A stretch of DNA of 53,085 nt from an uncultured Prevotella sp. Lineage in GTDB: Bacteria; Bacteroidota; Bacteroidia; Bacteroidales; Bacteroidaceae. Positions 18,637 to 26,500 of the stretch are shown here, in pieces. Numbering within the stretch: position 1 is the first letter of the stretch; the number at the start of each line of letters is the position of its first letter. The stretch is taken from the NCBI GenBank assembly GCA_937907705.1, contig CALCVP010000071.1, forward strand, positions 1 through 53,085, given 5' to 3'. Both the position numbers and the translations under genes were made by a program. The notes beneath the pieces were generated by a model. That model did no database searches and was not told where the DNA came from. It saw only the letters and a list, made by a program, of their open reading frames with translations.

Positions 18637-18684
18637 CGAAAATACGGTACAATTTTATTTAAATTAATTATGGGCACCTGCTTA
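18637..18684. repeat. Right-end fragment of the dispersed repeat
   Basis: The stretch GTACAAT...TTATTT...GGGCACCTGCTT is clearly like the right end of the repeat at 36075-36276 (GTACAATCTTATTTGAATG, then TGGCACCTACTT). It lies between the converging pectate lyase and rplT genes. Confidence 0.5.
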
Positions 18685-18721
18685 CAAAAAATCGCAACCA
18701 TATAAAATATGATTGCGATTT
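18684..18721 (-). terminator. infC-rpmI-rplT operon terminator
   Basis: On the minus strand AAATCGCAA and CATAT pair with their partners around TTT, and a run of T follows. It lies 27 bases beyond the rplT stop. Confidence 0.75.
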
Positions 18722-18747
18722 ATATTGGACAAAGATAAATATCTTTA

Positions 18748-19092
18748 TTATTTTACTTTTTCAACGATAGCCTTGAAAGCCTCTGGATTGTTGACGGCGA
18801 GGTCAGCGAGAACCTTACGGTTAATCTCAATACCGGCTTTGTGCAAAGCACCCATCAAAGTTGAATAGCTCATATTTTCCAAACGAGCGGCTGCGTTGAT
18901 ACGCTGAATCCACAATGAACGGAAAGTACGTTTCTTGTTACGGCGGTCACGATAAGCATAAGTCAAACCTTTTTCCCAGGTGTTCTTGGCTACCGTCCAC
19001 ACATTTTTTCTGGCTCCGTAGTATCCACGGGTGAGCTTTAAAATTCTTTTTCTTTTTGCTCTTGAAGCAACGTGATTTACTGATCTTGGCAT
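18748..19092 (-). CDS. rplT: Large ribosomal subunit protein bL20
   Basis: Ribosomal protein needed early in 50S assembly. The 114 aa start MPRSVNHVASRAKRKRILKL and continue GYYGARKNVWTVAK, the diagnostic bL20 pattern; very basic N-terminal half that binds 23S rRNA. Last gene of infC-rpmI-rplT, 35 bases after rpmI, followed by a terminator. No L20 autoregulatory pseudoknot could be identified by eye. Confidence 0.97.
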   Translation of the reverse strand: MPRSVNHVASRAKRKRILKLTRGYYGARKNVWTVAKNTWEKGLTYAYRDRRNKKRTFRSLWIQRINAAARLENMSYSTLMGALHKAGIEINRKVLADLAVNNPEAFKAIVEKVK

Positions 19093-19127
19093 AATTTCTT
19101 TCCTTTAAAAATTAAGTTTGACATTGG

Positions 19128-19325
19128 TTAACGGAGACAGAGCAAGTCACGAACCTGCTTCATGTTACTTTGGTCAACGATTGCCTGATGTACCAAATTA
19201 CGTTTCTGCTTCTTTGTTTTCTTAGTCAGGATGTGACTGTGGTAAGCATGATGTCTCTTGATCTTACCAGTTCCGGTAAAACGGAATCTCTTCTTTGCAC
19301 CGGAGTTTGTCTTTACTTTTGGCAT
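19128..19325 (-). CDS. rpmI: Large ribosomal subunit protein bL35
   Basis: Small basic 50S protein of 65 aa beginning MPKVKTNSGAKKRFRFTGTG with the typical KRHHAYHSHILTKKTKKQKR core. Standard neighbour of infC and rplT and of normal length. Confidence 0.97.
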   Translation of the reverse strand: MPKVKTNSGAKKRFRFTGTGKIKRHHAYHSHILTKKTKKQKRNLVHQAIVDQSNMKQVRDLLCLR

Positions 19326-19400
19326 TTTTTTAAGTTTTAATTAATTATTATTGTTAGCTGTGGCAACGTATATACCAAAACGTTACGCACATATATATTC

Positions 19401-20096
19401 TTATTTGTTGTTATCGCTGCTGCTATTGAGCTTTTTCAATGCATCAGCACCGTTTTTTGCATTGGCGAACAGACCGCCATTGGTTGTAACTTTTGCTTCG
19501 CCTTCAGCTTCTTTGCTGGCTTTTGCTTCAGCTTCTTTACGCTCACGATCCATCTTCTGTTGGCTCTTTTTGGCAACACCGACTTTCTTGGGGCTGAGAT
19601 AAAGGAACATCTTCTTACCTTCCAAGGCAGGCATCTGTTCTACTTTACCATATTCTTCAAGGTCGTTTGCGAAGCGCAACAGCAATACTTCACCTTGCTC
19701 TTTGAAAAGAATTGAACGGCCACGGAAGAAAACAAAAGCACGCACTTTGTTTCCGTCTTCCAAAAATTCTTTTGCATGTTTCAACTTGAAGTTGTAATCG
19801 TGTTCGTCAGTTTGAGGTCCGAATCTTATTTCTTTTACTTCTTGCTTAACTTGCTTTGCCTTGAGTTCCTTGGCACGCTTTTTCTGTTGATACAAGAATT
19901 TGCTGTAATCAATAAGACGACAAACTGGAGGCTGTGCATTAGGCGAAATCTCTACAAGATCTACACCTTGCTCTCGAGCCATATCCAATGCCTGACGTGT
20001 TGGTACTACTGTTGATCCGCTATCGCCAACTATGCGGACTTCTCTTACGCGAATCTGTTCGTTTACGCGGTAATGGTTATTTTTGTCGTTCTTCAT
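19401..20096 (-). CDS. infC: Translation initiation factor IF-3
   Basis: Binds the 30S subunit and checks start-codon pairing. IF3-N domain (residues about 9-77: YRVNEQIRVREVRIVG, LVEISPNAQPPVCRLIDY) and IF3-C domain (about 85-168: EIRFGPQTDEHDYNFKLKHA, VRAFVFFRGR) are complete. The 231 aa include a charged, low-complexity C-terminal extension of about 60 residues, rich in Lys, Glu and Ala, which longer Bacteroidota IF-3 proteins also tend to have. Start ATG at 20096, 19 bases after the predicted transcription start. thrS, commonly the gene before infC, is not here. Confidence 0.96.
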   Translation of the reverse strand: MKNDKNNHYRVNEQIRVREVRIVGDSGSTVVPTRQALDMAREQGVDLVEISPNAQPPVCRLIDYSKFLYQQKKRAKELKAKQVKQEVKEIRFGPQTDEHDYNFKLKHAKEFLEDGNKVRAFVFFRGRSILFKEQGEVLLLRFANDLEEYGKVEQMPALEGKKMFLYLSPKKVGVAKKSQQKMDRERKEAEAKASKEAEGEAKVTTNGGLFANAKNGADALKKLNSSSDNNK

Positions 20097-20121
20097 TCAA
20101 CTGTTTTATGAAAATCAGGTG

Positions 20122-20152
20122 CAAAGTTACAGTTTTTTAAGTAATAAACAAA
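20122..20152 (-). promoter_or_regulatory. infC operon promoter
   Basis: On the minus strand TTTG (20152-20149), 19 bases, TAACTTTG (20129-20122). It predicts a short leader of about 20 bases. Confidence 0.8.
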
Positions 20153-20230
20153 ATATTTCTTCCTTTTTCTTTTGTAATATTGATGTTTATGGTGATGCGC
20201 TTGATTGAATGCTAAAAAAAGGTGCTTTTA

Positions 20231-20262
20231 TTTGGCAGATATAGATAAAACCACTACCTTTG
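20231..20262 (+). promoter_or_regulatory. Promoter of tRNA-Arg
   Basis: TTTG (20231-20234), 20 bases, TACCTTTG (20255-20262); transcript start near 20269, about 80 bases before the mature tRNA. Confidence 0.7.
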
Positions 20263-20351
20263 CAAAGCCTATACGGGGCAGAGATACAATAAAAAAGGTA
20301 TGCACCTTTATTGTATTGAATGTGAAATATGGAATATAGTATCTTTTATAA

Positions 20352-20425
20352 GGTCTCGTAGCTTAGCTGAATAGAGCGTCAGATTCCGGTTCTGAAGGTC
20401 CTGGGTTTGAATCCCAGCGAGACTA
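20352..20425 (+). tRNA. tRNA-Arg (anticodon CCG)
   Basis: The 74 bases fold into a full cloverleaf: acceptor GGTCTCG with CGAGACT (first pair G-U), T8-A9, D stem GCTT/GAGC with a nine-base loop, anticodon stem TCAGA/TCTGA with loop TTCCGGT, a five-base variable loop, T stem CTGGG/CCCAG with loop TTTGAAT, and discriminator A. The anticodon CCG reads the arginine codon CGG. CCA is not encoded. A hairpin terminator follows at 20460, and a truncated integrase gene lies 300 bases downstream, which suggests that this tRNA once served as an integration site. Confidence 0.93.
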
Positions 20426-20459
20426 CTTTCACATAAAATAACCACTATTGACATGTAAA

Positions 20460-20499
20460 CGATAACCACTTGTAAATCAAGTAGTTATCGCCTTTTTTT
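20460..20499 (+). terminator. tRNA-Arg terminator
   Basis: CGATAACCACTTG (20460-20472) pairs with CAAGTAGTTATCG (20478-20490) around TAAAT; seven T follow at 20493-20499. Confidence 0.8.
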
Positions 20500-20631
20500 G
20501 TTTTGTATAATCTACTGATTTACAATAACATAAAGGCGACACAGGTAATTAATTTGTAAACATTTAAGATGCTTGAGACCACCGATAAGCAAAGGACTTT
20601 CAAAGGATTTTGCGTGGTATAAAGACGAAAA

Positions 20632-20676
20632 ATATTACCAAATCATTACCACTTACATTTGGTAGATATTACCAAA
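20632..20676. promoter_or_regulatory. Repeated ATATTACCAAA sites before the integrase remnant
   Basis: ATATTACCAAA occurs twice (20632-20642, 20666-20676) with CATTACCA and an inverted TTTGGTA between; TACCAAAT/ATTTGGTA is a 28-base palindrome-like pair. Such clusters next to an integrase can be arm-type binding sites, which is an inference here. Confidence 0.35.
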
Positions 20677-20728
20677 GTAAAAATATTTCAAGTAGAAAAA
20701 CGTACCAACCATTTAGACAATAGTGATT

Positions 20729-21067
20729 ATGGCAATATTGAGATTTAACATTATTTATAATAGAAAGTGTGCCGCAACAGCAGAAAAAACAAGTGTAATC
20801 GAATTTAGGTTCTCTTGTCAAGGAAAGCAGAAATATCTTTCTACGGGTATAAAAGTAAGAAAAAACCAATGGAAAGGAGGGAAGGTTGTTGCTCATCCGG
20901 AAGCAAAAGAGCTGAACAAGCAGCTTAGCATTTTAAAGATAAAGGCAAATAGCATTATCGAGAAAGCATTCCTTGACAGCGATTTTAACATTAACTGCAT
21001 ACCATTCCTTTTTAAAGGTGAAGAAGAGGAAAAGGAAAACGTAGACTTTATACTGGGTCATTTGTAA
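20729..21067 (+). pseudogene. Truncated tyrosine recombinase (integrase N-terminal fragment)
   Basis: The 112 aa from the second Met (MAILRFNIIYNRKC) match only the N-terminal arm-type DNA-binding domain of Bacteroidota tyrosine integrases: the pattern FRFSCQGKQKYLSTGIKVRK followed by W is typical. The core-binding domain and the catalytic R-H-R-Y domain are missing; the frame simply stops at 21067. Full-length relatives are about 370-420 aa, so about two thirds is lost. It follows tRNA-Arg in the same direction and is best read as the scar of an integrated element. No cargo genes or second attachment copy were seen. Confidence 0.72.
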
Positions 21068-21205
21068 AAGCGTGTGGATTACATAATGTTAAAAAATAGC
21101 TTGTATAATTTTTGACTTGCTTTCTTTTGTGAGTTTTGCTGTCTTATTTTAATGTAAATATACTAACCTGATAAATCTGTCTTTCTTGATAAAAACATAA
21201 AAGAG

Positions 21206-21253
21206 CAACCGTAAAAGATGATGCGTTATAAAAATAGCCATCTTTTACGGTTG
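21206..21253 (-). terminator. Terminator of the TonB-receptor-like gene
   Basis: CAACCGTAAAAGATG (21206-21220) and CATCTTTTACGGTTG (21239-21253) form a perfect 15-bp stem. On the minus strand the following bases are moderately T-rich. Confidence 0.65.
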
Positions 21254-21308
21254 TAGACGAACTTGTATATTATAGGTTTATAAAAGAATTTTATATGTAG
21301 TCCTTAGG

Positions 21309-24275
21309 TTAGAATCGAGGGGGACGTCCGCCGCCTCCAAACGGTGGCATTCCTTCTGGACGTCCAGGACCATCAGGTCTATTTCCAGAGCGACCAGGAT
21401 CAAAGCGTTGTTCCTCTCTATTGCTTCTTTTTTGTTTTCCTCCGAATAGATTGATGCGGTAAACTACATGTAACATGGCATAACTGTTTATGCTATTGTA
21501 TTGAACATCGCTGCGTTGCATGGCGTTGATTGTTCGTGAGAAGTTGCTTTGATTATGCAGAATATCATAGAACTGGAGCGAAAGAGTAAGAGCCTTTCCT
21601 TTCAGAAAACTTTGACTGAGTTGTGCATTCCAAATCAATTCGTTTGTATTCATTGAATTGTCATTAAAGCCTCTACGACTGTTTTGGTGCATATCCGTAG
21701 CAATGCTCATACCCCATGGCATGTAGAAGTTGAGCGAACCACCATACGCAAATTGCCATGTGTCAAGATTGTTTTGGCTTTGCAGCAGGTTTCGTGCATG
21801 TGTATAGTTGACAGAACCATCAAGAGATACTTCCAACCAACTGTTACGGAAACTGCCACTGAGGCGTTCTGCTAATGAAGTGGTGCGTGTAGTATTCTTT
21901 TGAGAGTTTGATTTATTGTCAATGGATACATAGCCTACATAGTTATTGTAATTGATATTGGTAAATGTGTTTATGTTCCAATAACCGGTAGAATCAATAG
22001 CAGTGTTGAACATGAATGCACCTGATACATTCCAATTGCCATTTATATTTTCTGGTCGTGTGGTACGTCCACCTGTTTTCTCGTCATACGTAACCAAGTT
22101 GCTGATGCTGTTGCGTGTATTGCTATAATTGACAAATGTCATGATGGCACGTTGATGTTCTTGCAAATAAGTATTGTAAAACAATCGGAAGTTATTGGTA
22201 AAAGATGGTTTCAAGCCAGGATTACCTTTTGTAATGTTCAGTGGGTCGCTGTCATCAGTAATATCCAATAAGTCAGACATGCTTGGTTGTGATGTCGTAC
22301 CACGGTAGTTGATGCGTAGATTGCTTACTTTAGAGAATCTGTATCTGAAATCGAGTGTAGGGCTTACATTTACAACATTTCTTATTGTATCAGTGTTAAT
22401 CTTCTGATAGTGCTGTATGAATCGGGTCTGTTGAGGCTGCACCATCATTCCTATGTTGAATTGATACTTCTCTTTCAGAATACGTAGCATTGCTTGTGCC
22501 TCGTGGATATAGTTTTTATATTCAGAATAACGACTTAACTTATCATCATAGTATGATGACAGGGAACTTGGTAACAGATTGAGATAATTGTTCCATCCGC
22601 GATAAATAGGTGATAAGCCATTAAAGAGGTTATCAGTATCAATAAGGTCGTATGTTGCCCTATCGCTCTTGTTGTACTTATATGTAAATTTATAACTGAA
22701 TTGTAAAAATGCAGAACGCCATAATGGTTCACTATAAGTTGCCGTAAGACTATAGTTCCATGATTTTGTTGGCGTTGTGTTGTAACGGTTTGTTGAATAG
22801 ATAGAATCGTTGCCTAAAACATTTTTTATTTGATACAAGTGAACATTGGAGAGTGACAGATTTTGGCTTTTTGAGTCTGTATACCCTATATCAGCTCGTA
22901 AGGTAGCATTACGCCCTTTGTTGCTAAGCTTGCGATTTACTTGTAACATAGCATTGACATTCTTGCTTTTAGAGAAAGATATTGAACTGCTTTCTCTGCT
23001 GTTTACCGCTAAGTTTTTGTCGGCCATTAATTGTAGTCCGATCGTAGATAATGGAGATTCTGTATATAAGTAAGGGTCCTCATTGAATGATGCGCTGTTG
23101 CTTTTTGTTAGCCCGTCACTGGTGGAATAAGTAAAGTTAGGACGAAACAGAATGTCTGTGAGCGAGTCTGGCTTCCATTCCAAGCGTAAACGAGCGTCCC
23201 AGCTATTTGAGCGTGTATAGTTTTGGTTGTTGCTATTTGTAAATGAGCCTTGTTGGCTTACAAAGTTCTCGGTCGATTCTTGAGTATTGAGGTTACTATT
23301 GGAATGATTCCAACGTAGGCTACCATCTAAAATCAGTTTGTTGTCATTATTATAGTTAAAGTTTCCTCCTATCATTTTCGTGGCGTTAAGCCCTTGTCTA
23401 TTTCCGCCGAAGCGTCCTCCGCCTCCGCCTGGAAATCCCATATCATTGGTATTGTTGGCATTTCCCATCAGCATTACGCGCGTTTTGTCTTTGAACATGG
23501 CTCCCATCAGTCGCTCTGCATACCTGCTATGTGTTCCTATTGATGCGTCAGCATTGCTGAACATACCTTTGTTCATACCTTTTTTTATGCCGAAATCAAG
23601 CACCGTCTGTTCGTTACCGTCATCTATACCGGTAACTTTGGCTAAGTCGCTTTTCTCGTCATACGTTTTTATTTTGTCTATAATATTGGTGGGCAGATTT
23701 TTCATGGCAGTCTTAGTGTCGCCTGTCATGAATTCTTTTCCATCGACCAATATTTTCTTTACTTCTTTTCCGTTGATAGTTATCTTTCCGTCATCATCAA
23801 TTTGTGCACCAGGAAGTCGTTTTACCAATTCTTCTGCAACAGAACCTTCCGGTGTACGATAAGCAGATGCATTGTATTCAAATGTATCTTCTTTTACTAC
23901 AACTTTGGCTGCATGTCCTGTAATGGTAGCTCCTTTCAGCATAATGGCATCTGTACTGAATGTCATTTTTCCAAAATTTATATTTTTATTGTCGGCTATA
24001 TGTACCTTTTTAAATAATGTCTTATATCCTACACTTGTAACTTTTAAAATATAATTGCCATTGGACGGTGCTGTTATTTTGAAATCACCATTCTCGTTGG
24101 TTAAGACACCTTTAATGTAGGAGCTGTCTTGTTTAAGCAGTTGTACGGTAGCTTGTATAACACCTTCATTCGTATCCTTATCAGTAAGGGTACCTGTTAT
24201 GGCTTTATTTTGGGCCATAGCATTGAATGTGGCTGTTAGCATCATGCAAAGAAGTAGTAAAATTTTCTTTTTCAT
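21309..24275 (-). CDS. Outer-membrane beta-barrel protein, TonB-dependent receptor-like, with carboxypeptidase-regulatory domain
   Basis: 988-aa outer-membrane protein. Signal peptide 1-22 (ends NAMAQ), a CarboxypepD_reg-like beta sandwich (about 24-105: ITGTLTDKDTNEGVIQATV, GNYILKVTSVGYKT), a plug-like region (about 115-235: PEGSVAEELVKRLPGAQ, GKEVKKILVDGKEF), and a long beta-barrel with Asn/Ser/Tyr-rich strands to about 945. This is the outer membrane beta-barrel family 3 layout common in Bacteroidota. The tail after the last strand is a Gly/Pro/Arg-rich stretch (GGGGRPPRF at the end), unusual for a barrel, whose last residue is normally aromatic: here Phe is still last. No SusD-like partner is adjacent and the substrate is unknown. 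Confidence 0.85.
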   Translation of the reverse strand: MKKKILLLLCMMLTATFNAMAQNKAITGTLTDKDTNEGVIQATVQLLKQDSSYIKGVLTNENGDFKITAPSNGNYILKVTSVGYKTLFKKVHIADNKNINFGKMTFSTDAIMLKGATITGHAAKVVVKEDTFEYNASAYRTPEGSVAEELVKRLPGAQIDDDGKITINGKEVKKILVDGKEFMTGDTKTAMKNLPTNIIDKIKTYDEKSDLAKVTGIDDGNEQTVLDFGIKKGMNKGMFSNADASIGTHSRYAERLMGAMFKDKTRVMLMGNANNTNDMGFPGGGGGRFGGNRQGLNATKMIGGNFNYNNDNKLILDGSLRWNHSNSNLNTQESTENFVSQQGSFTNSNNQNYTRSNSWDARLRLEWKPDSLTDILFRPNFTYSTSDGLTKSNSASFNEDPYLYTESPLSTIGLQLMADKNLAVNSRESSSISFSKSKNVNAMLQVNRKLSNKGRNATLRADIGYTDSKSQNLSLSNVHLYQIKNVLGNDSIYSTNRYNTTPTKSWNYSLTATYSEPLWRSAFLQFSYKFTYKYNKSDRATYDLIDTDNLFNGLSPIYRGWNNYLNLLPSSLSSYYDDKLSRYSEYKNYIHEAQAMLRILKEKYQFNIGMMVQPQQTRFIQHYQKINTDTIRNVVNVSPTLDFRYRFSKVSNLRINYRGTTSQPSMSDLLDITDDSDPLNITKGNPGLKPSFTNNFRLFYNTYLQEHQRAIMTFVNYSNTRNSISNLVTYDEKTGGRTTRPENINGNWNVSGAFMFNTAIDSTGYWNINTFTNINYNNYVGYVSIDNKSNSQKNTTRTTSLAERLSGSFRNSWLEVSLDGSVNYTHARNLLQSQNNLDTWQFAYGGSLNFYMPWGMSIATDMHQNSRRGFNDNSMNTNELIWNAQLSQSFLKGKALTLSLQFYDILHNQSNFSRTINAMQRSDVQYNSINSYAMLHVVYRINLFGGKQKRSNREEQRFDPGRSGNRPDGPGRPEGMPPFGGGGRPPRF

Positions 24276-24505
24276 TGATAATTAAAAGTTTTCTTTTTAT
24301 ACTTGTTTATTTTTGTCAAAAAAATAGCGTTGCGTATAATATATACAATTTATAGAAAGGAGTAAAGATATTTTATGGAAAATATCATGTACCAGCCTTT
24401 TGTCTGCTTGAAAAATTCTATTTATTAGACCAATAATTGTATTTAAAGTTTAATTGTCTTCATGGTAAAACCGCTGGAAATGTTTTATTTATCGACAAAA
24501 AGTTT

Positions 24506-24513
24506 TAACTTTG
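24506..24513 (+). promoter_or_regulatory. -7 element for aroB
   Basis: TAACTTTG fits TAnnTTTG, 33 bases before the start codon. The -33 site is not TTTG (TGTTTTA occurs near the right place). Confidence 0.45.
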
Positions 24514-24546
24514 CATTTGTTATACTGCTGAAAAAAGAAAAAGAAT

Positions 24547-25599
24547 ATGGAACAGCATATTATTATATCAAAGTGTTTAGAAAAAGAATTAGCCATTGCT
24601 ATTTCAGAGTGTGAACATGATAGAGTCTTTATATTAGTCGATGAGACAACTGCCGATAAATGTTGGCCTGTAATCAGTAATTTTCGATATATAAAAGAAG
24701 ATACACTAATTAAAATTAAAGCTACAGATGCACATAAAGACCTTAAATCTTTGTCGTATGTATGGCAACAATTAAGTCAAGGAGGAGCTACCCGTCATTC
24801 TTGTTTAATTAATCTTGGAGGGGGAATGGTTACAGATTTAGGCGGTTTTGCAGCATCAACCTTTAAGCGTGGCATCGATTTTATCAATATTCCTACCACC
24901 TTATTGGCAATGGTTGACGCATCAGTAGGAGGTAAAACAGGTATTAACTTCAATGGGCTGAAAAATGAAATTGGTGTTTTCAATACGGCTCACAGTGTGA
25001 TAATAGATACTCAATTCTTGCAGACTTCTGATATAGGTAATCTTCGTTCAGGTTATGGTGAAATGCTAAAACATGGTCTCATCAGTAATGACACTTTGTG
25101 GCAGCAATTGATCAGCTTCGATCTTGAGCAGCCCAATCTTTCATTGCTGCAAAGTATGGTGGCCGATAGTATAAAAGTGAAAGAACAAATAGTAAAGCAA
25201 GATCCTCTGGAGCATGGCTTACGTAAGGCCCTAAATTTAGGGCATACGATAGGACATGCTTTTGAATCATTGGCCTTGAAACGTCAAAGCCCTGTCCTGC
25301 ATGGATATGCTGTGGCTTTTGGCTTAATCTGTGAACTTTATCTTAGCCATATAAAATCAGGATTTCCTGTCAATAAATTACGGTCAACTGTAAATTATAT
25401 AAAGGAATACTATGGTATGTATACTTTTACTTGTGATGATTATGAATCTCTGATAGAACTTATGAAGCATGATAAAAAGAATGTATCTGGTATTATCAAT
25501 TTTACGCTGTTGCACGATGTGGGTGATATAAAGATAAACCAAACTGCTACGAAAGAGGAGATATTTGAAGCTTTTGATTTTTTTAGAGAAGGATTGTAA
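24547..25599 (+). CDS. aroB: 3-dehydroquinate synthase
   Basis: Second enzyme of the shikimate pathway: converts DAHP to 3-dehydroquinate using NAD+ and a divalent metal. The 350 aa are the usual length. Visible: NLGGGMVTDLGGFAAS and NIPTTLLAMVDASVGGKTG (NAD and substrate site), GEMLKHGLI, NLGHTIGHAFE and LHGYAVAFG, which supply the Glu and His metal ligands. Single gene with an exceptionally strong terminator directly after it. Confidence 0.96.
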   Translation: MEQHIIISKCLEKELAIAISECEHDRVFILVDETTADKCWPVISNFRYIKEDTLIKIKATDAHKDLKSLSYVWQQLSQGGATRHSCLINLGGGMVTDLGGFAASTFKRGIDFINIPTTLLAMVDASVGGKTGINFNGLKNEIGVFNTAHSVIIDTQFLQTSDIGNLRSGYGEMLKHGLISNDTLWQQLISFDLEQPNLSLLQSMVADSIKVKEQIVKQDPLEHGLRKALNLGHTIGHAFESLALKRQSPVLHGYAVAFGLICELYLSHIKSGFPVNKLRSTVNYIKEYYGMYTFTCDDYESLIELMKHDKKNVSGIINFTLLHDVGDIKINQTATKEEIFEAFDFFREGL

Positions 25600-25607
25600 T
25601 ATACCGT

Positions 25608-25684
25608 AATAACCCAGCAGCCTTTAATACGATTAAGTTATTCAGTAATTTAATCGTATTAAAGGCTGCTGGGTTATTGTTTTT
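25608..25684 (+). terminator. aroB terminator
   Basis: An almost perfect stem of about 29 bp: AATAACCCAGCAGCC at 25608 onward pairs with GGCTGCTGGGTTATT ending 25678, followed by GTTTTTAT. The end of the T run is also the target duplication of the miniature transposon. Confidence 0.85.
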
Positions 25685-25686
25685 AT

Positions 25687-25836
25687 CCCAAATCGGTCAT
25701 TAGAAAATTTCGCTTCCATTTTGTCTCAAAATAGAGAAAAGTCACGTATTATGTTAGTATACAGATACTATAACGAGAGTATAACCTGCTATAGTCAAAC
25801 TTTTTGCATGGAAAAATCTCTAATGACCGATTTTGG
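25687..25836. mobile_element. Miniature inverted-repeat transposable element, copy 2 (inverted)
   Basis: A 150-bp element that is the reverse complement of copy 1 at 16268-16418 with about seven changes, one being a single-base gap. Left end CCCAAATCGGTCATTAGA is intact; the right end has one substitution (CCGATTTTGG). It is flanked by TTTAT (25682-25686 and 25837-25841), a 5-bp target duplication different from that of copy 1, so the two arose by separate insertions. It sits between the convergent aroB and TRIC-family genes. Confidence 0.85.
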
Positions 25837-25882
25837 TTTATCCTTGTTTCAGCTTGGATTCTATGTGCAATCCGTTGTTGGA

Positions 25883-26500
25883 TTATTGCTTGTTTTCTTC
25901 TGTTAGATGTGGCAATGATATATGATACTTTACAGCCAAAAGTCTGACAGTAACAACCGACATAAAACTTATGAGTACGGTAATTTCTACATTTATCTGA
26001 AGCAACGTGCATACATAATATATTAAACCTCCTAATATGCATGCCATAGCATATATTTCTTTTCTGAAGATAACAGGAACTTCATTGATAAGTACATCAC
26101 GAATGACACCACCTGCAGCTCCTGTAATACAACCCATAACTATCGCTACCCAAAATGGAAAGCCTGCATATACTGTCTTTTGAATGCCTGCGATGGTGAA
26201 TAATGCCAACCCTAACGTATCAAAAATAAACCAAGTATTGCTAAGTCTACTGATTACATCTTTTAGCACAATGACCAATATCAATGCCATTGCAGTGCAG
26301 ACAAGGTAAATGGAATTGGTCATCCAAAATGGTGGAAGACCTAACATTACATCACGAATAGTACCACCTCCAATGGCGGTGGCCAATCCTACTACATACC
26401 CTCCAAACCAGTCAAACTTTTTAAAGGCTGCCCATCTGATGCCTGATATGGCAAAAGCAAAGGTTCCAAGAAATTCAATTATTGTCTGTAGTGAAACCAT
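25883..26500 (-). CDS. TRIC-family cation channel (UPF0126, YicG-like)
   Basis: Small inner-membrane protein (205 aa, about seven hydrophobic segments) made of two related halves, each with a Gly-rich motif: GLATAIGGGTIRDVMLG (about 37-53) and GCITGAAGGVIRDVLINE (about 120-137). Prokaryotic members of this family form trimeric potassium-permeable channels. The start overlaps the stop of the hydroxyacid dehydrogenase by one base (TAATG), so it is the third gene of rarA-dehydrogenase-TRIC. The physiological ion and role here are unknown. Confidence 0.88.
   Translation of the reverse strand: MVSLQTIIEFLGTFAFAISGIRWAAFKKFDWFGGYVVGLATAIGGGTIRDVMLGLPPFWMTNSIYLVCTAMALILVIVLKDVISRLSNTWFIFDTLGLALFTIAGIQKTVYAGFPFWVAIVMGCITGAAGGVIRDVLINEVPVIFRKEIYAMACILGGLIYYVCTLLQINVEITVLISFMSVVTVRLLAVKYHISLPHLTEENKQ

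Noticed and set aside
18490..18747. 6S RNA (Bacteroidales-1 type), often found near rplT in this order
   Set aside because: The gap is filled by two terminators and a repeat fragment; no promoter and no long closed-rod structure fits.
23380..23862. 160-aa frame antisense to the TonB-receptor-like gene
   Set aside because: It is a mirror of the Gly-rich and Thr/Ser-rich coding strand; no start signal.
25721..26042. Short open frames across MITE copy 2 on both strands
   Set aside because: They run through the transposon ends and antisense to the TRIC gene and resemble no protein family.
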